Origin: JASGIT01 sp047601665
GTDB lineage: Bacteria; Pseudomonadota; Gammaproteobacteria; Burkholderiales; Burkholderiaceae_C
Assembly: GCA_047601665.1 (NCBI GenBank)
Contig: JASGIT010000001.1
Coordinates: forward strand, 2,976,001 to 3,040,000
DNA: 64,000 bases
Direction: 5' to 3'
The translations under genes were made by a program, and so were the position numbers. Positions 59,301-64,000 of this stretch are shown piece by piece (the first letter of the stretch is position 1; each line of letters opens with the position of its first letter). The notes beneath the pieces are model-generated. The model was not told the origin of the DNA. It did no database searches and was given only the letters and a program-made list of their open reading frames with translations.

Positions 59301-60105
59301 GGTGCTCAACCAGCTGACCTTCGGCGACCCCGTGGAGGGCGCGCCCGCCAGCCTGCCCGTGCGCCTGGCCGTGGCGCTGCTGGCCGACCGCAATGGCGTC
59401 ATCGACCTCGACCTGCCCATCAGCGGTTCGCTCAACGACCCGCAGTTCAGCATCGGCCCGGTCATCTTCAAGATCATCGGCAACATCATCATGAAGGCCG
59501 TGACCGCGCCGTTCTCGCTGCTGGCCGGGGCCTTCGGCGGCGGCAGCGCGGATGACCAGGGCGACATCGTCTTCGCTCCCGGCAGCGCCGTGCTGGACGA
59601 CGCGGCCCGCGCGCGGCTCGACAAGATCGCCAAGTCGCTGGCCGACCGCGCCGCCCTCCAGCTCACCGTGACCGGCGAAGCCCAGCTGGAGAGCGAGCGC
59701 GAGGGCTGGAAGAAGGCCCGCCTGCAAGCCCTGATGCTGGCGCAAAAGCGCAGCGCCGCCATGCGCAGCGGCCAGGCCGCCGCCGACGTGGCCCCGGTCA
59801 CGCCCGAGGAAGCGCCCGCGCTGCTCAAGGAGGTGTACCGCCGCGCCGACATCCCCAAGCCGCGCAACCTCGTCGGCATGGCCAAGGACCTGCCCCAGGC
59901 CGAGATGGAGTCGCTGCTGCTCGCCAGCATTCCTGTGCCCGACGACGCCATGCGCGAGCTGGCCGTGGCCCGTGGCGTGGCCGTGCGCGACTACCTGGCG
60001 GCCCACAAGGTGCCGCTGGACCGGTTGTTCCTGGGCGCCGTGAAAACCAATAGCACCGACAAGGACTGGAAGCCGCGCGCGCAGCTCTCGCTGGCGACGC
60101 AATAA
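56329..60105 (+). CDS. Large DUF748/AsmA-like membrane-anchored protein
   Basis: A 1258-residue protein starting at GTG 56329 behind GGAGG. A single N-terminal membrane anchor (AAWFVLAVLVLWAIGWLAVPPLL) is followed by a very long periplasmic body of repeated beta-rich segments. Examples are LASEALGRQVTIGKVEFSPW and RVQSGVLDVDLQLSF, characteristic of AsmA/DUF748 proteins. An Ala/Pro/Gln-rich linker lies near residues 822-855. The C-terminal DIVFAPGSAVLDDAARARLDK resembles an OmpA-like motif. AsmA-like proteins are implicated in lipid transport between membranes; the role here is not known. Confidence 0.87.
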   Translation: MSIQSLKNNKWARRAAWFVLAVLVLWAIGWLAVPPLLRSQGQKLASEALGRQVTIGKVEFSPWSLELTVHDLAVAKADGKGDQLAVKRIYVDAEAQSLFRLAPVLDAVQVDAPVVHLAQTSPGHYDIDDILARFASKPQEPAAKDSAPPHFAIYNIALNGGAVDFDDRTVGRVQELRDLTLAVPFVSNLESKREIKVEPRLAFKLNGSTFDSHAESTPFLASRKTDANIRLAGFDLGPYLGYLPDSLPVRVQSGVLDVDLQLSFEQTPATAVHLRGSVQAKDVRVADAQKQPLLGFDALKVQIADLQPLAQRGHITAVEIDAPKVRATRDGKGRINWTSLSAAPSEKPAEKPASKEEGGWQMAVDRVAVHGAQVDWQDDAVAGGAQLALTGLDAEAHAIAVPFAKPLQFSGRAQLGAGKTGPARIDFEGQATDRLGKVAASVRSLPLALGAPYLAEQLTPSLAGQLDTDLGLAWNGPAVVAQIARLSLADVALSCPAKATCAGAGLPGVAMRGKDSLAELKALQVDNARIDLLRRVVEVERLTLTQPRALAVRDKEGHWMAEQWMRATSTPKVAPQPAQNAKAQAAKTAEPPWAVHLGALDIDGGAAALHDAQPAKPVALALSGVKLRLEDFAPLAAKTAKPSRLTVAARLGAVSNRAAEPGKLEYDGTLSLAPLAAEGKVLATQLPLHVFEPYAADALNVRILRADGSFKGSVKFAADAKGPAVRVLGDAALDDLRVRSALLTTPKAGQDSPAPRGLARQDDLLNWKSLGLRGVNVALAPGKPLQVDVRETSLNDFFARVIVQDTGRINLQDLVKHPANAAAAEAPAAGASAPAAAASAPAVAQAQAQATAADPNAPVIRFGPVSLTGGTVRFSDYFIKPNYTADLSELNGRLSAFSSVPPTGGAAPELADLELRGRAEGTASLEVTGKLNPLAKPLALDIVGKVRDLELPPLSPYTVKYAGHGIERGKLSMDVAYKVEPNGQLTAKNKLVLNQLTFGDPVEGAPASLPVRLAVALLADRNGVIDLDLPISGSLNDPQFSIGPVIFKIIGNIIMKAVTAPFSLLAGAFGGGSADDQGDIVFAPGSAVLDDAARARLDKIAKSLADRAALQLTVTGEAQLESEREGWKKARLQALMLAQKRSAAMRSGQAAADVAPVTPEEAPALLKEVYRRADIPKPRNLVGMAKDLPQAEMESLLLASIPVPDDAMRELAVARGVAVRDYLAAHKVPLDRLFLGAVKTNSTDKDWKPRAQLSLATQ

Positions 60106-60138
60106 GTTCTTCCTCAAATCCCGGTAACAATAGGCGCT

Positions 60139-60170
60139 TGGCCCGGCAACCCCTTGGGGGTCGCCGGGCC
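60139..60170 (+). terminator. Probable terminator after the DUF748 gene
   Basis: A GC-rich stem GGCCCGGCAACCCC / GGGGTCGCCGGGCC with one mismatch, 34 bp after the stop codon. The T-tract is weak (GTCCCCATTT), so termination may be partial. Confidence 0.45.
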
Positions 60171-60188
60171 GTCCCCATTTGCACACCC

Positions 60189-62822
60189 ATGTTCCCTTTC
60201 TCCAAAAAAATGTCCGAAGCCCCTGAAGCCACCCCGGCGCCCGTTGCCGCCAAGATCTCCGAGCCGCACCCGCTCGACGCGCTCACGGGCGGCGCGTTCT
60301 CGGCCGCCACCTCGGGCGAGCGCGCCGCGCGCATCCGCGACTGGCTGGCCACCCAGCCCGCGCCCGAGCAGTTGCAAGAGGTGTTCAAGGAACTGTCCGC
60401 GCGCGACAAGGGCGCGGCCCGCGCCATCCGCGAGCGGCTGGACGAAATCCGCCGCGCCAAGGGCCAGGAGGCCATCGCCCAGGAATGGGCAGACAAGGCC
60501 CAGGCCCTGCTGGCCGCGCCGCGCCTGAACATTGCCGACGCCATGGCCTGGCAGCGCGACGCCGCCAAGGCCGGCGCGCCGCTGTCGCGCGAGCCGCTGG
60601 CGGGCGTCAAGGTGCAACTGGCCGAGCGCGTGAAGGTCATCGAAGACCTGCAGCACCGCGTGCAGGTGCAGCGCGAAGCCGCCGTGCTGCTGGCGCAGCG
60701 CATCGAAGTGCTGTCCACCAAACCCTGGGCCGGTGCCCAGGCCGCGCTTGCGCCGCTGCAAACCGACGTGGCGCGCTGGCAGGAGCAGGCCCAGGCGCTC
60801 ACCGGCGACACCAACTGGCCCAGCGTGGACGCGCGCTTTCCGCCCCTGCTCGACGCCTCGCGCAGCCAGTTGCTGGTGGTGTGGGACGCCTTCCAGTCCG
60901 CCCTGGCCCTGACCGCAGCCGCTGCCGCGGACGCGAACGCCCCCCTGCCGCCCGTGCCCGTGTGGGCCGACGAACTGCGCGTGGCACGCGGCCAGCCGAC
61001 CGAAGCCGCTGCAGCGGCAGCCGCCGAAAAACCCGCGCGCCCCCCCAAGCCCAAGACCGACCCCGCCGTCATCGAAAAAGCCCAGCAGGCCGTGCGCGAA
61101 GCCCTCGCCAAGCTGGAGGCCGAAACCGCCGAAGGCCACGGCAAGGCCAGCATGGGCGCCGCCGCCGCGCTGCGCGCCGTGCTCAAGACCCAGGGCCGCC
61201 ACATCGACGCCACGCTGGAGCAGCAGGTCCACCAGGCCCTGGTGGCCGCCGGTGAACTCGAAGGCTGGCAGCGCTGGAGCGCCGACCAGGTGCGCGAAGA
61301 CCTCGTCGCCAAGGCCGAGGCGCTGCTGCAGCGCCCCGAAGGCCAGGCGCTGGGCGGCCGCAAGATGCAGGAAACCCTGCGCAACCTGCGCGAGCAGTGG
61401 AAGCAGGCCGACCAGGGCGGCCCCGCCAACCATGCGCTGTGGCGCAAGTTCGACGAAGCCTGCAACGCCGCGCACAAGGTGGTGGAAGACTGGCTGGCCA
61501 AGGTGCGCGCCGAGGCGGCGGAGCACAAGACTTCGCGCCTGGCTCTCATCGACGAAGTGAAAGCCTGGGCCGCCGCCAACGCCGCCAGCACCGACTGGAA
61601 GGCCGTCAACCGCGCCCTGCACCAGTTCGCCGACCGCTGGCGCGACGGTGGCCACGTGGGCGAAAAGGTGTTCGCCGAACTGCAGCCGCTGTGGAAGCAG
61701 GCCCTGCACGACGCCAGCGCGCCCCTGGAAGCCGCCAAGAAAGACAGTCTGGCCCGCCGCCACGCCATGATCGAAGAGGCCACGCAGCTGGGCGCAGCCG
61801 CCTTGCGCATCGACGCCGTCAAGGCCCTGCAACAGCGCTGGCAGGCCGAGGCCCAGTCCGTGCCGCTGGAGCGCAAGCACGAGCAAAAACTCTGGGACGC
61901 CTTCCGCAAGCCCATCGACGAGGCGTTCAACCGCAAGAGCGCCGAGCGCGAGCGGGCGGTCGGTGAACTCAGCGCCCGCGACCGTGCCGTGCTCGACGCC
62001 TCCAAGGCCCTCGAAGCCGCCAATGCCGGCGGCGACGCCCAGCAAATCCGCGCCGCCATGCAGGCGCTGGAAACCGCGCTGCGCGCCCAGGCCGAGAAAT
62101 CCGAGCCAGATCAGCCTCCAGCCCAGGAGGGACAAGCGCAAGCAGCTACTGAAACCGTAGCAGAAGAAGCGCCTGCGGCCAAGCCCGCCCGCCCCGTGGT
62201 GGCCGTGCGCGGCGACGATCGCCCCGGCATGAAGCGTGACGCGCCCGCCGCCGCAGGCCGCCCCGGCGACCGCAAGGACGCCCGCCGCACTGAGCGTGGC
62301 GACCGCCGCGATGACCGGGGAGGCAGCCGTTTCGGCGACCGTCCGCCGCGCGAAGACCGTGGCCCGCGCCTGGGCGACGCCGCCTTCCGCGCCCAGCGCG
62401 ATGCCATGGAGCACGCCCAGCACGCGCTGAAGAAACTCGCCGCGCAAGCGCATGGCGAGGCGCTGACGCAACTGCTGACGGCCTGGGAACAGCGCGACGC
62501 CGCGCAACTGCCCAGCACGCAGGAACTCGGTGGCCGCGTGAGCGCAGGGGTGCGCACGGCCTGGGCGCAGGCGCTGTCGTCGGCCCCTTCGGGCGATGCC
62601 GGCGAACCGCTGCTGCGCCTGGAAATGGCCGCCGAAGTGCCCACCCCCGCCGACCAGCTGGCCGCGCGCCGCGCGCTGCAACTGCAGCTGCTCACGCGCC
62701 GCAACGACCCGGCCCCGCTGCAGACCTGGGGCCAGGACGCCGCCCGCGTGCTGGCCAGCGCGAGCGATGCCGCCAATGCGCGCCGCTTGCAGAACGTGCT
62801 CAAGGCGCTGCTGCGCAAGTGA
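60189..62822 (+). CDS. DUF349 domain-containing protein with an embedded repeat
   Basis: An 877-residue largely helical protein with several DUF349 repeats, recognisable by recurring Trp-rich helices such as LREQWKQADQGGPANHALWRKF, LQQRWQAEAQSVPLERKHEQ and LWDAFRKPIDEAFNRKSAER. I start at ATG 60189 (MFPFSKK); MSEAP at 60210 is also possible and a TTG at 60138 is unlikely. Residues about 639-658 (PDQPPAQEGQAQAATETV) are encoded by a copy of the dispersed intergenic repeat. A charged Arg/Asp-rich linker follows. Function of DUF349 proteins is poorly known. Confidence 0.85.
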   Translation: MFPFSKKMSEAPEATPAPVAAKISEPHPLDALTGGAFSAATSGERAARIRDWLATQPAPEQLQEVFKELSARDKGAARAIRERLDEIRRAKGQEAIAQEWADKAQALLAAPRLNIADAMAWQRDAAKAGAPLSREPLAGVKVQLAERVKVIEDLQHRVQVQREAAVLLAQRIEVLSTKPWAGAQAALAPLQTDVARWQEQAQALTGDTNWPSVDARFPPLLDASRSQLLVVWDAFQSALALTAAAAADANAPLPPVPVWADELRVARGQPTEAAAAAAAEKPARPPKPKTDPAVIEKAQQAVREALAKLEAETAEGHGKASMGAAAALRAVLKTQGRHIDATLEQQVHQALVAAGELEGWQRWSADQVREDLVAKAEALLQRPEGQALGGRKMQETLRNLREQWKQADQGGPANHALWRKFDEACNAAHKVVEDWLAKVRAEAAEHKTSRLALIDEVKAWAAANAASTDWKAVNRALHQFADRWRDGGHVGEKVFAELQPLWKQALHDASAPLEAAKKDSLARRHAMIEEATQLGAAALRIDAVKALQQRWQAEAQSVPLERKHEQKLWDAFRKPIDEAFNRKSAERERAVGELSARDRAVLDASKALEAANAGGDAQQIRAAMQALETALRAQAEKSEPDQPPAQEGQAQAATETVAEEAPAAKPARPVVAVRGDDRPGMKRDAPAAAGRPGDRKDARRTERGDRRDDRGGSRFGDRPPREDRGPRLGDAAFRAQRDAMEHAQHALKKLAAQAHGEALTQLLTAWEQRDAAQLPSTQELGGRVSAGVRTAWAQALSSAPSGDAGEPLLRLEMAAEVPTPADQLAARRALQLQLLTRRNDPAPLQTWGQDAARVLASASDAANARRLQNVLKALLRK
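62105..62162 (+). repeat. Dispersed repeat, copy 10, inside the DUF349 coding sequence
   Basis: The sequence CAGCCTCCAGCCCAGGAGGG, GACAAGCGCAAGCAGCTACT, GAAACCGTAGCA closely matches intergenic copies 3, 8 and 9, yet it is read in frame within the gene. It codes for a Pro/Gln/Ala-rich linker between domains. Confidence 0.8.
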
Positions 62823-62885
62823 TGGAAGCGCCCACGGCGAACGCCGTGGGCCAAACCAAAGCAACGCGGATCAACGCGGACAAAG

Positions 62886-62921
62886 AAAAAGGCCGTTGCG
62901 GTTGCAACGGCCTTTTGTATT
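62886..62921. terminator. Bidirectional terminator between the DUF349 gene and tRNA-Leu
   Basis: A 13-bp stem AAAAGGCCGTTGC / GCAACGGCCTTTT with loop GGTT. T-runs follow on both strands, so it serves the DUF349 gene (plus) and the tRNA gene (minus). Confidence 0.85.
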
Positions 62922-63006
<85 letters not shown>

Positions 63007-63052
63007 ATTTCAGGAAAGATTCAAATTATAGCGTAAATTTTAATGCTCTCCG

Positions 63053-63086
63053 GAAAAACAAAAGCCGTCAATTTCTTGACGGCTTT
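63053..63086 (-). terminator. Terminator downstream of tRNA-Leu copy 2
   Basis: Minus-strand stem AAAGCCGTCAA / TTGACGGCTTT followed by TTGTTTTTCC, 12 nt after the CCA end of copy 2. It implies copy 1 has its own promoter or depends on read-through. Confidence 0.8.
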
Positions 63087-63098
63087 CATCGTTAAACT

Positions 63099-63183
<85 letters not shown>

Positions 63184-63230
63184 ATTTCAGGAGGGTAGGG
63201 ACAGTTCATTACTGAACCATCCCCCCCTAA

Positions 63231-63264
63231 GAACCGGACTTGCGACTTTCACCGCATCCGGCTC
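63231..63264 (-). ncRNA. Group II intron domain V
   Basis: A 34-nt hairpin, GAGCCGGATGCGG, GTGAAAGT loop region, CGCAAGTCCGGTTC. It has the catalytic AGC near the 5' end and a GAAA tetraloop, the expected features of bacterial domain V. Confidence 0.9.
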
Positions 63265-63307
63265 AAGCACAACACAGTCCGTGTTGTGCGAAGACCTAGA
63301 TTGTACC

Positions 63308-64000
63308 CTAAGTTTTCGCCTCCCTCGGACTCGAAGCCCCTTGCGGGGCCGGTTTCGCTACCGTCAGACCCAAGGCGTGCAGTCTGATGTGGCAGACCGG
63401 ATGCAGGAGCACCCGGTTGTAGAGAGCATCTGACCCGCCATCCACCTTGCGGACAATGTGGTGGTCGTGCCATCCGCTCTCGTAGTCCAGGGGCTGTGCG
63501 CACAGTGCGCATTGCCCCGCCTGGGACACATACAGCATGGTTGTCTCGGCCTTGTACGCGATGCTTCGCAGCATGCGCTTTGTCCTCAACTTCTCGCCGT
63601 ACGCTTCCCATGATGGATCAAAGGGGTTGTAGTCCGCCTTGATCTTCTCGTGCCTCACGATCTCTGTATCCGCGAGCTTCAACAGCCTTTTCGTGAGTGA
63701 ACCTTCTGCCGTCTTGACGGTTGCAGCGAACTCATTCCTCTCGTTGATGCGCTGCCAGTAACGGTTCGCGCACCACTTCGGGGACTTGTTTGGATGGCGC
63801 CGTCTCGCCCAGCGGACAAGCCGCCAGTAGATCAAGTTGTCCATCTTGTTGAAGGTTTCTTTTGCCACCACCGGATGGTGGTACTGCGCCCAGCCCCGCA
63901 GGATAGGGTTCAGTTTGGCGATGAGATCCTCCTGCTTCACCATCGCATGTGTCTTCACGATCTCCCTGACCTTGCTGTAAAACGCTTGCGCGTTCTTCTT
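63308..64000 (-). CDS. Group II intron-encoded maturase, C-terminal part (domain X and HNH endonuclease)
   Basis: The frame is open to the end of the window, so the reverse-transcriptase part lies outside it; the GTG at 63958 is an internal codon. Visible is the maturase domain X (AKLNPILRGWAQYHHPVVAK, WRLVRWARRRHPNKS) and then an HNH endonuclease with zinc cysteines (CALCAQPL), the catalytic HDHHIVRK and LYNRVLLHPVCHIRLHAL. It promotes splicing and retrohoming of its intron. It lacks any sign of decay within the visible part. Confidence 0.9.
   Translation of the reverse strand, partial: KKNAQAFYSKVREIVKTHAMVKQEDLIAKLNPILRGWAQYHHPVVAKETFNKMDNLIYWRLVRWARRRHPNKSPKWCANRYWQRINERNEFAATVKTAEGSLTKRLLKLADTEIVRHEKIKADYNPFDPSWEAYGEKLRTKRMLRSIAYKAETTMLYVSQAGQCALCAQPLDYESGWHDHHIVRKVDGGSDALYNRVLLHPVCHIRLHALGLTVAKPAPQGASSPREAKT

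Larger units (their letters stand above)
63192..64000 (-). mobile_element. Group II intron, 3' portion (continues beyond window)
   Basis: The minus strand shows, in order, the maturase gene, a stem GCACAACAC/GTGTTGTGC at 63267-63289, a 34-nt domain V (63231-63264) and a domain VI-like hairpin ending near 63192. Identity with the upstream flank of the other tRNA copy resumes just past that point, so the 3' splice boundary is at about 63192-63195. The 5' end lies outside the window. Confidence 0.88.

Noticed and set aside
56209..60186. Very long (1325-codon) antisense frame over the DUF748 gene
   Set aside because: The translation is His/Gln/Gly/Arg-rich with no domain, typical of the antisense of GC-rich genes. 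The plus-strand gene has a ribosome-binding site, membrane anchor and family repeats.
60114..62864. Long antisense frames over the DUF349 gene
   Set aside because: Same GC-skew artefact, covering the bidirectional terminator side as well; no recognisable protein.

Overview
The window is about 64 kb of high-GC bacterial DNA whose gene content points to a betaproteobacterium of the order Burkholderiales, most likely Comamonadaceae (Acidovorax/Comamonas-like). This placement is an inference from three things: five separate tripartite-tricarboxylate 'Bug' binding proteins, a glyA-nrdR pair, and many copies of a short intergenic repeat built around 'CCTCCAGCGCTT...AAGCGCTAGCAGCTAT'. No rRNA gene is present to confirm it.

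Layout. 1-3.2 kb: end of a secreted Lys/Ala-rich protein, then acnB with a strong terminator. 3.4-4.1 kb: a PAP2-type membrane phosphatase. 4.2-16.9 kb: a tightly coupled 15-gene operon for an aryl polyene (APE/xanthomonadin-type) pigment, with two ACPs, two ketosynthases, a chain-length-factor-like half ketosynthase, ketoreductase, two dehydratases, aryl-acid ligase, acyltransferase, LolA-like carrier, MMPL exporter and accessory enzymes. 16.9-21.8 kb: a convergent five-gene operon with a flavin halogenase-like enzyme, acyltransferase, glycosyltransferase, methyltransferase and cation/proton antiporter, probably tailoring and anchoring the same pigment. 21.8-23.1 kb: a dmeR-dmeF cobalt/nickel sensor-exporter pair. 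23.1-24.4 kb: an XRE regulator and a small membrane protein. 24.4-32.4 kb: a D-glucarate/galactarate catabolic locus (gudD, a second enolase-superfamily dehydratase, garD, HpcH/HpaI aldolase, two Bug proteins, GntR/FCD regulator). 32.5-34.5 kb: a ClC chloride transporter and a TetR regulator. 34.6-39.4 kb: a phenylalanine/tyrosine operon (hppD, VOC protein, fahA, phhB, phhA, and an SDR resembling quinonoid dihydropteridine reductase). 39.5-43.2 kb: a Bug-AtuA-type locus with a divergent LysR. 43.2-46.4 kb: trhP (yegQ), a LysR gene and a TauE/SafE exporter. 46.4-52.6 kb: Bug and acyl-CoA genes ending in a CoA transferase and malonyl-CoA synthetase-like matB. 52.7-55.7 kb: nrdR, glyA and a lytic transglycosylase. 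56.0-62.8 kb: a candidate small RNA, a large DUF748/AsmA-like protein and a DUF349 protein. 62.9-64 kb: two identical tRNA-Leu(CAG) genes and the 3' end of a group II intron with its maturase.

The most unusual material is repeat DNA. A three-armed palindromic structure fills the glyA leader. A palindromic element with the same core is inserted in frame in the MMPL exporter gene. The short intergenic repeat has also entered coding sequence, inside the DUF349 gene and at the 3' end of dmeF. These look like small, non-autonomous, protein-invading elements, and they are the best candidates here for something poorly described.
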